This document shows, piece after piece, positions 35,159 through 43,966 of a stretch of DNA of 64,000 nt (positions within the stretch are counted from its first letter, which is position 1; each line of letters starts with the position of its first letter). Under the pieces are notes generated by a model that searched no databases, had not been told where the DNA came from, and saw nothing but the letters and a program-made list of their open reading frames with translations. Both the position numbers and the translations under genes were made by a program. This DNA is from Halorhabdus salina (GTDB lineage Archaea > Halobacteriota > Halobacteria > Halobacteriales > Haloarculaceae): NCBI RefSeq assembly GCF_013839425.1, contig NZ_JACDNP010000003.1, forward strand, positions 62,001 through 126,000. Reading direction: 5' to 3'.

Positions 35159-36088
35159 TTACCGGCAGTACGCGTCCAGCGGGTTCTCGTGGACGATCGT
35201 CTCGATGGCTTCGTCGTCAACGTCGGATGCCCGCAGTTTCGGCAGGAACTCATCGACGATATAGGTGTAGGGGTCGGCCCCGCCGCCGTCGGGTTGACTG
35301 GGGTCGTAGTAGCCCCGGTCCTGACTCAACAGGACGTTGTCAGTGTACCCGCGTTCAGTCATGTACTCGACGAGGTCGATGTACGTCTGGTCGTCCTGGT
35401 CGTGGCCGCCGATCCAGTCGTACTCGACGAATGCGCCGCGTTCGGCCGCGCGCTCGTGGTAGTCGAGTTCTTCCTCGGCGCGAGCGTGGATCCAGATGAA
35501 CCGCGAGGCGTCGTAGCCTTCTTCCTCGATAATGTCCATCTGCTGGTGGGCAACATTGCCATGCAGCGTGTGGCTGCCGATGACCGCGCCAGTCTCGTCG
35601 CCGGCCCGCGCGGCCGCCCGCAGGATCTTCTCTTCGTCGGCCGAGAGTCCCTCGGGATCCTCGTCGTCGGTGCTCACCTTGATCCAAGCCGCCTGGACGC
35701 CGGTGTCCTCGACCTCGTCGGTCAGCTCGTCGAGCATCCACTCGGTGAGTTCCTCGACGCTCATCTCCCGGGCCCACTGGGGGATGCTTGGCTCTTGATA
35801 GATCCCGGTCGGCACGACCACAGGGAAGTCCGTTGCCTCAGAGACCGCGAGGTCGATGTCGACGCGGCGTCCGACGCCTTCGGGCGTACACTCGACGAGG
35901 GCGTCGATATCCGCTTCCTTTGCGCGCTCGATCTCCGGGCCGATGAGGTCGATCACTGCCTCGGGCTCGGTGTCTTTCCAGTTTTCGTCTTCCATCGGGC
36001 CGAGGTCGGCGAATATGTGTTCGTGGGGGAGCAGCAGATCGATCTCGTCTCGATCGAACGGCCCCTGCGTCGTGCCGAGTTTTGCCAT
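35159..36088 (-). CDS. Phosphotriesterase-family metal-dependent hydrolase
   Basis: This 309-residue amidohydrolase-fold protein has the metal ligands of the PTE/PHP family: His-x-His in LLPHEHIFADLG (about 22), a candidate carboxylated Lys in AAWIKVSTDDED, His in IGSHTLHGN, His in WIHARAEEE and Asp in LLSQDRGYY. Family members include lactonases and esterases, and many have unknown substrates. ATG at 36088 (MAKLGTTQGP) was chosen over a start 39 bp upstream that adds KTYFPTAFEG. The stop is 27 bp from the last tRNA-Tyr hairpin. Confidence 0.82.
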   Translation of the reverse strand: MAKLGTTQGPFDRDEIDLLLPHEHIFADLGPMEDENWKDTEPEAVIDLIGPEIERAKEADIDALVECTPEGVGRRVDIDLAVSEATDFPVVVPTGIYQEPSIPQWAREMSVEELTEWMLDELTDEVEDTGVQAAWIKVSTDDEDPEGLSADEEKILRAAARAGDETGAVIGSHTLHGNVAHQQMDIIEEEGYDASRFIWIHARAEEELDYHERAAERGAFVEYDWIGGHDQDDQTYIDLVEYMTERGYTDNVLLSQDRGYYDPSQPDGGGADPYTYIVDEFLPKLRASDVDDEAIETIVHENPLDAYCR

Positions 36089-36293
36089 GATAGATCCCTC
36101 GAATGCAGTTGGAAAGTAAGTTTTCATCAGTTCTTTGCGCCAAGCGTGGGTTCGGGGTGTACGGCATCACGCTCCGCCCAGATTGCCACCGGGTCTTAAA
36201 GCCAAGAGAATCGCAAGACTGCAGTCGAATCATCAGCGTGAACAATCGCAGTCTTTTTTGCGTGTCTCGTTCCTCAGATCAGGCGTGGTAACG

Positions 36294-36458
36294 ATGGGTG
36301 TCTTCGACCGCGGCAGATTCAGCTCGGGGTCCGACGAGGCTGAGACGCTTCCCTATCTCTGTCTATCCTGTGAAACGCCACTGCCCGTCCAGTATCACTC
36401 CTGCCCGGAGTGTGGGAGTTACGACGTGCGGCGCGCAAAGTGGGTCGACGATCACTAA
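36294..36458 (+). CDS. Small zinc-ribbon protein (54 residues)
   Basis: MGVFDRGRFSSGSDEAETLP is followed by the ribbon CLSCETPLPVQYHSCPECGSYDVRRAKW. The four Cys are two CxxC pairs 13 residues apart. The protein resembles the product of 11357-11524 in size and design (short N-terminal tail, ribbon, short C-terminus). These minimal ribbons may mediate protein contacts; no role is known. ATG at 36294 gives the compact form. Confidence 0.65.
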   Translation: MGVFDRGRFSSGSDEAETLPYLCLSCETPLPVQYHSCPECGSYDVRRAKWVDDH

Positions 36459-36656
36459 CGTCGATCCGGTTCGGAACCCCCTCAGGGATCTGTCTCGCGC
36501 TCTCAGTCGATCGCCGTCGGCGGATCGACCGTCGAGAGCGGGCGCTACAAGTCCGGATAGTACGTCCATGTGGGCGTCCACCATCGCTGGTGAGCCACGA
36601 CCTGCAGCCGACTGGTGGGTCGCCAGATTCTTGGTCTCGCTGTCGGAACGACCGGC

Positions 36657-37577
36657 ATGCGATTCCCGAGCGAGATTGTCGTCGATCGTTTCTTGCCGAC
36701 GGCCCGGGCCATGCTCGCCAGCGAACTGTCCGAGCACGGACTCACCCAACAGGAGATCGCCGATCACCTCGGCGTGACCCAGGCCGCCGTGAGCAAGTAC
36801 GTCAGCGGCGACGTCGAGATCGAATCTCGATTCAGTGAGGATCCGCGGCTACAGTCGACCATCGAGGATGTCGCCGCCGGCTTCGCTGACGGGTCGATGG
36901 ATGCCTACGACGCGCTCGGTGCGTTGCTGGACGTGATTCGGGCCTTCGAGGATCGGGGGCCGATCTGTGAAATTCACGAGGAAGCGGTCCCGGCGCTTGC
37001 GGGACTGGGCTGTGATCTCTGTGTGCGGGGCCACGACGAAGCGGTCGCCGACGAGCGGGCGGTCCTCTCGGCGGTTCGGAACGCTACGAGACTACTGACC
37101 GAGGAGACAGCGATGGTCGCCTACGTCCCAAACGTCGGCACGAACGTGGGCATGGCGCTGCCCGACGCTGAGGGCGAGCGCGATGTCGCGGCGGTGCCGG
37201 GTCGAGTCCACGCGATGCGTGGCCGGATCAACGTGCCTGCTAATCCGGAGTTTGGCGGCTCTCAGCACGTCGCCCGGACGATTCTCGCTGCGATGGCTGT
37301 CGATCCCTCCAGGCGCGGGGCGTTGAACCTCGCGACCGACGAGTCACTGCTCACGGCCGCGCGTGACCGGGGGATCGAGCCACTCCAGTTCGACGCCGGC
37401 TACGAGAACCGTCGGGAGCGCCTCGAAGCCGCGTTCCGCGACCGCGGCGCGGTGCCAAATGTCGTCTACCACGAGGGTGCGTTCGGGATCGAGCCGATCA
37501 CCTACGTACTCGGCGAGGACGCCCTGAAAGTGACACAGCTGGCGGTCGAACTGGTGGATGCTGCACAGCAGGCGTAG
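36657..37577 (+). CDS. thiR: HTH-ThiN protein, ThiR-like thiamine regulator
   Basis: The 306-residue protein has an N-terminal HTH (LTQQEIADHLGVTQAAVSKYVSG, about 29-51), a middle region with a CxxC-type element (GLGCDLCVRGH), and a C-terminal ThiN domain (MVAYVPNVGTNVGMALPDAEG through DRGAVPNVVYHEGAFGIEPITYVLGEDA). ThiN fused to ThiD makes thiamine phosphate. Fused to HTH it is known in haloarchaea as a regulator of thiamine biosynthesis genes. No thiamine gene is adjacent, so it would act at a distance. Confidence 0.78.
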   Translation: MRFPSEIVVDRFLPTARAMLASELSEHGLTQQEIADHLGVTQAAVSKYVSGDVEIESRFSEDPRLQSTIEDVAAGFADGSMDAYDALGALLDVIRAFEDRGPICEIHEEAVPALAGLGCDLCVRGHDEAVADERAVLSAVRNATRLLTEETAMVAYVPNVGTNVGMALPDAEGERDVAAVPGRVHAMRGRINVPANPEFGGSQHVARTILAAMAVDPSRRGALNLATDESLLTAARDRGIEPLQFDAGYENRRERLEAAFRDRGAVPNVVYHEGAFGIEPITYVLGEDALKVTQLAVELVDAAQQA

Positions 37578-37640
37578 GCGGCGGCAAGGAAACCTGTCGG
37601 TGGCCTTCCTTGACCAGCGTTCCCTGATCGTGACGGTCGA

Positions 37641-37877
37641 TCAGCGGTCGATGTGGACCGGGATCCACCATACGCGAGAGCGCCCACCGACTTTCTTGCT
37701 CGTGATATCCGTCGACTCTTCGAGTTCGTGCAGTTTATTCAGCGCCGTCCGGCGAGAGCACCCAAGCGCCTCGGCCACCTCACTTGCGGTCAGTGGCTCG
37801 GCGTAATCGTCTCGGTCTTTGAAAACTTCTGTCACGTCTTCGACTGCGTACTCCGTATCGCGGCCTGATCCACTCAT
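37641..37877 (-). CDS. Small winged-helix transcriptional regulator
   Basis: The 78-residue protein has a helix-turn-helix LTASEVAEALGCSRRTALNKLHELEE (29-54), followed by a wing strand TSKKVGGRSRVWWIPVH. An acidic N-terminal tail precedes it. It resembles many small haloarchaeal HTH proteins that sit alone. The target is unknown. It is convergent with thiR and divergent from the pseudogene block. Confidence 0.72.
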   Translation of the reverse strand: MSGSGRDTEYAVEDVTEVFKDRDDYAEPLTASEVAEALGCSRRTALNKLHELEESTDITSKKVGGRSRVWWIPVHIDR

Positions 37878-38042
37878 ATGGACCGATAGGCCACCCGCCC
37901 ACTTAATTTCTCACGTAGGCACCGAACCTCTGGACAGACGCTTGTCGGTTTTAGTCGACCGATTCACGGGGCCGACTCTCCCCCGGCGGCGTCGATGCGC
38001 TTCTAAGACGCTGCTCGCAACGGCGGTCTGCGCGAGGCGGGC

Positions 38043-38800
38043 ATGACAGACAGCCAGGCGCGAATCAGATCGACGGAGGCGTGGTCCTGGTCAAAGCGAC
38101 CAGAGCGGCGTCGCCCGGAACGGGTGTCACATTCCTGGTGTCAGGCAGGGGTGGCCACGGAGCGCCGACAGCGTCGACCTTCTCGATGCCCCTCCAGCAG
38201 AGCGCCTCGAAACACGTCGGGCGCGTCTTGACCGACATCGGTGGGGCCGGCCTGGAGATTCACACGATTCGGGAGTAGCGTGCGGGCGACCCCCCTCTCA
38301 CGTATCGACTGGCAGCGAGACGAGTTACCCGCGATCGCTGTCAAGCGCGCCCAGCAGGGGCGGTCCTAGTGGCGATCACCGCCCGGATCCACGGGCGACC
38401 TCTCTTCGCGACCGGAGAGTTCGCGCTCCTGCTGTGACATCGCTTGCGCTGGTCTCTTTCGCCCTCACTGTCGGGCTGGTTGGAGCCATCCCTGCGCTCC
38501 TGGGAACGGCAGTCGGCTCGCGGCGAATACGTGGCGTGGGGGGTCTTCGTACTGAACAGCGGGACGTTCCGCGCCGGCAGCGAAGGCCTTCCAGTTCCGT
38601 TTCTCTCGGCCGCGATGGTCGGGACTGTGTTGGGCTGGGGCGTCGGCGAGCAGTCGATCAGTGTCGCCGCACAGGTCGGCTGGACGGGCGATCTCGACCG
38701 ACCGATCTTCGTCCACGCGGCTATCAGTCGTCTCGGTGCAATGAGTTCGCAATCTCCGGCTCTCCGTTATCATCTCCTCGCTTCGTCTTTGATTGGTCGG
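38043..38800 (+). pseudogene. Decayed DUF58-like and membrane-protein gene pair
   Basis: At about 38190-38277 one frame reads SKHVGRVLTDIGGAGLEIHTIRE then TAG. This matches SSHVGRVLTDVGGSGLEFHSVRE in the intact DUF58 gene at 39813. The following RAGDP-PLSRIDW is in a shifted frame. From 38434 a hydrophobic segment SLALVSFALTVGLVGAIPALL continues, after another frameshift near 38520, as WGVFVLNSGTF and MVGTVLGWGVGEQSISVAAQVG. That resembles the small membrane protein that follows DUF58. The block is a degenerate second copy of the downstream cluster with an internal deletion. Confidence 0.7.
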
Positions 38801-38877
38801 TGACGTGTTGACGGTGACTTCGACACTTTTTCTACGGTACCGGCGGACGGTCAGAGAGTGTTACCGGGTGTCAATCG

Positions 38878-39816
38878 GTGAAACGAAACCGCCAGCGAAT
38901 ACTCGTCGGTGTGACAGTTCTTTTGGCTGTGTTTGCGATCGTTATCGTCGCGGCGGCTGTTGTTCCGACCCAGACTGAGGAGGGCCAACCTGGTAATGGG
39001 ACGGGCGGCGTGTCCCTCAACCAATCATCCCAGGAACCCCGCGAGTTCGACATTACGGTCGATATACCGCCACTGGTTCGTACCATCGCCGTGGCGCTGT
39101 TTCTCGGGTTCACCGTCGTTGGGTTGCTAATCCGGATACAGACTCTCACGCTCAGGGGGGGCATGATATCGCTTTTCGCGGGTAGTGTCATTTTCGTCAT
39201 GATCCAACTCATCGATCTCTCGATGAGCTTTCCCGGGTCGGAACCGCAGACCCACCCCGTCACGAATGGCACCGGTTCAGGTGGCTCGGGGTCCGTGAAT
39301 CCCGCCGTTCCAGGCACTGACATTCCGATTGTGGTACTCGGGGGGATCGCGGTCGTTCTCGTCGGAGTTGTGGCACTGTTCGTCCTCTCGGGCGGGCGAT
39401 CGGATCCATCCAAAGACGAAGACTTAGACGACCAGGAGTCGATCGATGAATTGAACGCTGTTGGATCAGCGGCCGGCCGGGCGGCGTCGCAATTGGCGGC
39501 CGGTGTCGATTCGATGAATGCCATCTACCGCGCCTGGGCCGAGATGACCGACGCCCTCGAAGTGTCGAATCCGGACACGACGACACCAGGTGAGTTCGCC
39601 GAGGCAGCAATCCAGGCTGGCATGGACCCCGACGACGTGCAGGAACTCACTCGACTCTTCGAGGCTGTCCGATACGGTGATGAACCGCCCTTGCCCGATC
39701 GGATCGATCGCGCCGAGGGAGCGCTTCGACGGATCGAAGCAGCGTACGCGACGGCGGAGGAGACAGCTCAGCAGGCGGATTCCGACGGGACTGACACACA
39801 GGAGAATACACGATGA
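38878..39816 (+). CDS. DUF4129-containing membrane protein
   Basis: A 312-residue protein that starts with GTG. Membrane segments lie near 9-29, 73-91, 99-115 and 155-180, with a Gly/Ser/Asn-rich external loop between the last two. The cytoplasmic C-terminus (195-285) contains VDSMNAIYRAWAEMTDALEV and TPGEFAEAAIQAGMDPDDVQELTRLFEAVRYG, the DUF4129 pattern also found behind transglutaminase-like proteins. It overlaps the DUF58 gene by 4 bp (ATGA). Such proteins cluster with DUF58 and MoxR genes. Confidence 0.78.
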   Translation: MKRNRQRILVGVTVLLAVFAIVIVAAAVVPTQTEEGQPGNGTGGVSLNQSSQEPREFDITVDIPPLVRTIAVALFLGFTVVGLLIRIQTLTLRGGMISLFAGSVIFVMIQLIDLSMSFPGSEPQTHPVTNGTGSGGSGSVNPAVPGTDIPIVVLGGIAVVLVGVVALFVLSGGRSDPSKDEDLDDQESIDELNAVGSAAGRAASQLAAGVDSMNAIYRAWAEMTDALEVSNPDTTTPGEFAEAAIQAGMDPDDVQELTRLFEAVRYGDEPPLPDRIDRAEGALRRIEAAYATAEETAQQADSDGTDTQENTR

Positions 39817-41795
39817 CCGGGCAGCGTGAAATGCTATCCGACGCCGCTGAGGAGTCAGCTTTCGAGGAGGATGTCGAAACCGAACAGCGAATCGAGCCGT
39901 TCATCTCTCCGGTGATCGGTGCGATCGGGAGTCTTCTCGTGGGCGTTGGATTCGTCGTCGTCTGGAAGCCGTCGCTCGTCGGGACTTCGACGGAGTATCT
40001 GGCCGTTTACGCGATCTCGGTGGTCGCGATCATCGCGGGTATCTGGTACAGCTATCGACGGACCTTCGCCTCGGTGTCGGAATCGACGCCCCCGACTGTC
40101 GAAGCCCGCTCGACGACGTCCGTCCCTGGGTCGACGTTCGATCGACTCCTTCGTGGGCCATTTCCGTCGCAGGGCGATCGGATCAAGGCACGCCGGCGCG
40201 TCTCGAAACGCCTCCGGCAAGCGACGATCGACGTTCTCGATTCGACCAGTACCGATCGTGATGCGAGCTCGATCGAGGCGGCCCTGTCGGCGGGAACCTG
40301 GACAGACGACCCGATGGCAGGGGACTTTTTCGCCGAGGAGGCAACCGAGCGTACCTTGCGTGACCGCATCGAGAACGTCCGTCTCGGGCGTCCCAACCTC
40401 TTCGTCCTCAGCGTTGAGCGAGTCGTCGGTGAGCTGGCGGATCGATACCTGCCTGATCGAGCGACAGACTGGTACAACTCCCCCGAGACGTCTGCGAACA
40501 CGCGGCGGCGGTCGACGTTTGGCACCGTCCGTTCGACGGGTCGCTGGCGCGGGTTGGGTGCTATCGCGTTGCTCGCGATCGGGCTTGGAGCCGGCCTTGG
40601 TAAACCGGGATTGCTGCTGGTTGCTGGGCCGTTGTTGCTCGTCGTCGGCTACGCGGCGATGGACGTCGAGCCCCCGCAGTCGATCACCATCGAACGGACG
40701 GTCGAACCGACCGACCCCGACCCCGGCGAACGCGTCCAAGTGCGCGTTGACGTTCACAACGATTCCGGGCGGTGGGTCCCAGACCTCCGGATCGTCGATG
40801 GCGTCCCGGCCGGGATGACCGTCGCTGATGGCTCACCACGACACGGAACCGTCCTGCGGCCGGGAGCCTCGACCTGGTTCGAGTACTCGGTACAGGCTGA
40901 GCGGGGCACCCACACTTTCGAGTCTGCGTATACGATCACGCGGAACCTCTCGGGGTCGATCGAACGCACGTTTCGGACGGCGACCGAGGGCGATCGAGCC
41001 ATCACCTATCGGCTCCAGCCGGATTTCGAGGCGACTTTTCCCCTCCGCCAACAGGCTTCGAGTCACGTCGGCCGCGTCCTGACGGATGTCGGTGGGAGTG
41101 GGTTGGAGTTCCATTCCGTCCGGGAGTATCGCTCGGGTGATCCACTCTCGCGCATCGACTGGAATCGGGCCGCCCAGGGACAGGGACTTGCGACGCTGCA
41201 GTTCCGCGAGGAGCGCTCGGCGACGGTCGTGTTGCTGCTCGATACGCGTGCAGCCGCGTACGTTGCTCCTGATGAGGAAGCGCCGTCAGCTGTCGATCGG
41301 ACCGTCCAGGCGGCCGCGGACGTGTTTCGGGCCTTGCTGAATTCCGATGACCGGGTTGGGATGGCTGCCCTGTCTCCGCGGGGGTGTTGGCTCCCGCCAG
41401 GGGCCGGGCACGTTCACTGGGCGCGGGCGGAGGCGTTGTTTGCCAAGGATCCAGCATTCTCGACGCAGCCACCAACCCAGGCGTTTCACCCGCATGTCCG
41501 GCTGCCGAAACTCCGCAAGCGTCTCCCCTCTGACGCCCAGATCGTCATGTTTTCGCCCCTCTGTGACGACGAGAGTTCGTCGATCGCTCGCCAGTTACAG
41601 GCCCACGGCTATCCGATGACAGTGATCAGCCCGGATCCGACGAGCGACGGGACGGTCGGCCAGACTGTTGGACGCATCGAGCGCAAGCTCCGGCTTTCGA
41701 CGCTCCGGAAGGCAGATGCCCGCGTCGTCGACTGGCAGCCAGCGGAACGACTGGCGCTGGCGTTCGACCGTGCCCAACGGCGGTGGTCACGGTGA
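39813..41795 (+). CDS. DUF58 family protein (MoxR-associated, vWA-like)
   Basis: 660 residues. Two membrane helices lie near 30-75 and another hydrophobic pair near 245-285, followed by an extracellular-type beta domain (TVEPTDPDPGERVQVRVDVHNDS). The DUF58 signature VREYRSGDPLSRIDWNRAAQ is near 430-450, with a vWA-like strand TVVLLLDTRAA after it. DUF58 proteins work with MoxR AAA+ ATPases in complex assembly or maturation. The start overlaps the DUF4129 gene and the stop overlaps the next gene by 4 bp. Confidence 0.85.
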   Translation: MTGQREMLSDAAEESAFEEDVETEQRIEPFISPVIGAIGSLLVGVGFVVVWKPSLVGTSTEYLAVYAISVVAIIAGIWYSYRRTFASVSESTPPTVEARSTTSVPGSTFDRLLRGPFPSQGDRIKARRRVSKRLRQATIDVLDSTSTDRDASSIEAALSAGTWTDDPMAGDFFAEEATERTLRDRIENVRLGRPNLFVLSVERVVGELADRYLPDRATDWYNSPETSANTRRRSTFGTVRSTGRWRGLGAIALLAIGLGAGLGKPGLLLVAGPLLLVVGYAAMDVEPPQSITIERTVEPTDPDPGERVQVRVDVHNDSGRWVPDLRIVDGVPAGMTVADGSPRHGTVLRPGASTWFEYSVQAERGTHTFESAYTITRNLSGSIERTFRTATEGDRAITYRLQPDFEATFPLRQQASSHVGRVLTDVGGSGLEFHSVREYRSGDPLSRIDWNRAAQGQGLATLQFREERSATVVLLLDTRAAAYVAPDEEAPSAVDRTVQAAADVFRALLNSDDRVGMAALSPRGCWLPPGAGHVHWARAEALFAKDPAFSTQPPTQAFHPHVRLPKLRKRLPSDAQIVMFSPLCDDESSSIARQLQAHGYPMTVISPDPTSDGTVGQTVGRIERKLRLSTLRKADARVVDWQPAERLALAFDRAQRRWSR

Positions 41796-42289
41796 GCCGA
41801 GCCGCTCGGCCCTCGCGGTTCGGTGTGGCGATGACACTCGTTCCAGTTGTGGTCTGTCTGGTATCGGTAGCGGGCAACGGAGCGGGCCTCCTCTTTGCCA
41901 TCGCTGGGGCGCTCGCGGCACTCGTGGGGGTCGAACTCGGGCGTCGACTCGTGCTCGGTGTCGGTGTGGCCGGACTCTTCGCTTCGGTCCTGATCGTCGG
42001 CGTTGCGGGATACGACCCCGCGTTCGTTGCCGTCGCCGGAATTGCGGCACTGTTGACATGGGATATCGCCGATCACGCGATCAGCATTGCCAGACAGTTG
42101 GGTACCGGTCCCGACCGCCGTCGCCTCCTGCTGGCACACTCTGCCGGGAGTGTGATCGTGGCTGTCGGCGCGCTTGCAGTCGTCCTCGTCGGATTCTCCG
42201 TGACGCCGCGTGACCTACCGTTATTGGCGGTCGTCTTGTTGCTCGCCGGTTTGCTCGCACTTGTCCCGGCACTCAGGATCGGACGATAG
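41792..42289 (+). CDS. Small membrane protein of the DUF58 cluster
   Basis: The 165-residue product starts at GTG 41792, which overlaps the DUF58 stop (GTGA). Five or so hydrophobic segments cover most of its length: VAMTLVPVVVCLVSV, LLFAIAGALAALVGV, LVLGVGVAGLFASVLIVG, a central WDIADHAISIARQLG loop, and two C-terminal helices. No motif suggests a reaction. Remnants of a similar protein are visible at 38434-38800. Translational coupling indicates a subunit of the same membrane assembly. Confidence 0.65.
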   Translation: MSRAARPSRFGVAMTLVPVVVCLVSVAGNGAGLLFAIAGALAALVGVELGRRLVLGVGVAGLFASVLIVGVAGYDPAFVAVAGIAALLTWDIADHAISIARQLGTGPDRRRLLLAHSAGSVIVAVGALAVVLVGFSVTPRDLPLLAVVLLLAGLLALVPALRIGR

Positions 42290-42341
42290 GCTGATGTGGT
42301 CACATCTGGCCGGATACTGACGCTGCTCTCTTGGACTGTTC

Positions 42342-43289
42342 TCAGACTGTCGGGACGGGGATGTCTTCGAGGACGCGATCGACCACGGCGGATTTGGCGA
42401 TGTCGTCGACGCGCGCGTCGGGCGTCAATACGATCCGATGTGCGAGTGCTGGCTGGGCGACGCGTTTGACGTCGTCCGGCGTGACGTACTCGCGGCCGAC
42501 CAGCGCTGCCCGCGCCCGGCTCGTCTCTAGCAGTCGCTGACTCCCACGTGGGGAGACGCCGACCTCGACGTGGCGGTGCTTTCGGGTCGCTCGCGTGATC
42601 TGAGCCATGTAGGTGAGCAGGTCTTCCTCGACGCGGACGGACTCGGGAGCGGTCCGGAGCGCCTGTACCTGGTCAGGGTCAAGGATCGTCTCGACGGACG
42701 GGCTCTGTTGCTCGCGACCGAGACGACGCCGCAGGAGTTCGATCTCGCCGCCTTCCTCGGGGTAGCCCATCGTCGTCTTGATCGCGAATCGATCGACCTG
42801 TGCTTCAGGCAACTCGAAAGTCCCCTCCATCTCGACAGGGTTCTGGGTCGCAATGACGAAGAATGGCTCCGGCAACTCGTGGGTTTCGCCGTCGACGGTG
42901 ACTTGCCCTTCCTCCATGGCTTCCAGTAGCGCGCTCTGGGTTTTGGGCGGGGCCCGATTGATTTCGTCAGCGAGGACGATGTGGGCAAAGATCGGGCCTT
43001 CGCTGAATTCGAAGGTGCGGTCGCGCTCGTTGTAGACGTGGGTTCCCGTGACGTCGGCTGGAAGCAGGTCCGGTGTGAACTGGATGCGTGAGAAGGAGAC
43101 GCCCAGCGTTTCGGCGACCATTCTGGCAGTCAGGGTCTTTCCCGTTCCAGGAACGTCTTCGAGCAGGACGTGTCCTCGTCCGAGAACGCCAAACAGGACC
43201 GTTTCGAGAAACTCGCGGTCGGTGATCACTGCCGATTCGATCTCGTCGAGAAGTCTGTTGCAGGTATCGCTCGCCTCGGAAACGTCCAT
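42342..43289 (-). CDS. MoxR-type AAA+ ATPase
   Basis: The 315-residue protein has Walker A LLEDVPGTGKTLTARM (42-57), Walker B IVLADEINRAPPKTQSALLEAMEE (104-127), sensor 1 ATQNPVEMEGTFELPEAQVDRF, and the C-terminal lid with VSPRGSQRLLETSRARA. MoxR ATPases remodel or insert cofactors into client proteins with vWA/DUF58 partners. Here it is convergent with the DUF4129-DUF58-membrane trio rather than in their operon, with a 52-bp gap. ATG at 43289 is chosen. Confidence 0.9.
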   Translation of the reverse strand: MDVSEASDTCNRLLDEIESAVITDREFLETVLFGVLGRGHVLLEDVPGTGKTLTARMVAETLGVSFSRIQFTPDLLPADVTGTHVYNERDRTFEFSEGPIFAHIVLADEINRAPPKTQSALLEAMEEGQVTVDGETHELPEPFFVIATQNPVEMEGTFELPEAQVDRFAIKTTMGYPEEGGEIELLRRRLGREQQSPSVETILDPDQVQALRTAPESVRVEEDLLTYMAQITRATRKHRHVEVGVSPRGSQRLLETSRARAALVGREYVTPDDVKRVAQPALAHRIVLTPDARVDDIAKSAVVDRVLEDIPVPTV

Positions 43290-43347
43290 GCCCCAGAGCT
43301 TTGTTGGGTGAAACTTAGTGATACCGGGGCCGGACTGGGATCGAAAC

Positions 43348-43356
43348 GGATAAACA
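43348..43356 (+). promoter_or_regulatory. TATA-like box of tRNA-Ser
   Basis: GGATAAACA lies 26-34 bp before the mature tRNA-Ser end and is preceded by TCGAAAC, a fair BRE. It sits in the gap that also serves the divergent MoxR gene. Confidence 0.45.
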
Positions 43357-43381
43357 CGGCAACGGTGTACCCGGAATCGTT

Positions 43382-43466
43382 GCCGAGGTAGCCTAGCCTG
43401 GCCAAGGCGCCTGCCTCGAGAGCAGGTGTCCTCACGGACTCGAGAGTTCAAATCTCTCCCTCGGCG
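43382..43466 (+). tRNA. tRNA-Ser (anticodon CGA)
   Basis: An 85-nt class II tRNA. The acceptor is GCCGAGG/CCTCGGC with discriminator G, the anticodon arm CCTGC-CTCGAGA-GCAGG gives anticodon CGA, the long variable arm is TGTCCTCACGGACT, and the T-arm is GAGAGTTCAAATCTCTC. CCA is not encoded. Two further copies of its T-loop to 3' end lie downstream at 43548 and 43665. Confidence 0.95.
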
Positions 43467-43966
43467 TTTCTAACTCCGAGCAAACGCGAGGAGTCTGTAC
43501 GCTAAAGAGATTTGAATCAGGGAGTGGAGCGAAGCGGAACGACCGTGGTTCAAATCGCTCCCTCGGCGCTTCTCCTTCCGAACGGACGTGAGGAAGGTGT
43601 GCAACGCGAGAGTTTGAACCCTGGAAGACGCAGCGCGAACGTAGTGAGCGACCGTCTTCGTCCGGTTCAAATCACTCCCTCGGCGCTTCTCAATGGTACG
43701 TCAAGCTTCGAGCCGTACGTGCATCCGTTATTGATGGAACGATAGCACTGACTCCTGACAACAAAGGGTGTGCACGATATAGAGGTTCCATGTAGCACGG
43801 CAGCTTCATTTTTATACCAGAGACAGTGGACCAGCCACTCAGTAAGCCTGCAACGTAAATTGCCCCTCGATGAGTGTGCTGATATGATATGTTCGCCGGG
43901 CGTAGATTATGCTGACCGACGATTTCGGACTCTCCTGTCACGCTCCGGTAGTGCCGCTCAGTCTGC
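43467..43966. repeat. Palindrome array with repeated tRNA-Ser 3' ends, then plain intergenic DNA
   Basis: GTTCAAATC-N-CTCCCTCGGCG occurs at 43446 (in the tRNA), 43548 and 43665. Each extra copy closes a hairpin whose outer arms are GATTTGAA/TTCAAATC (43509-43516/43549-43556) or TTTGAACC/GGTTCAAA (43613-43620/43664-43671). The second hairpin contains stem GAAGACG/CGTCTTC (43624-43630/43653-43659) and the 36-nt core shared with the tRNA-Asp locus. From 43691 to 43966 I see no gene, RNA or repeat. Confidence 0.78.
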
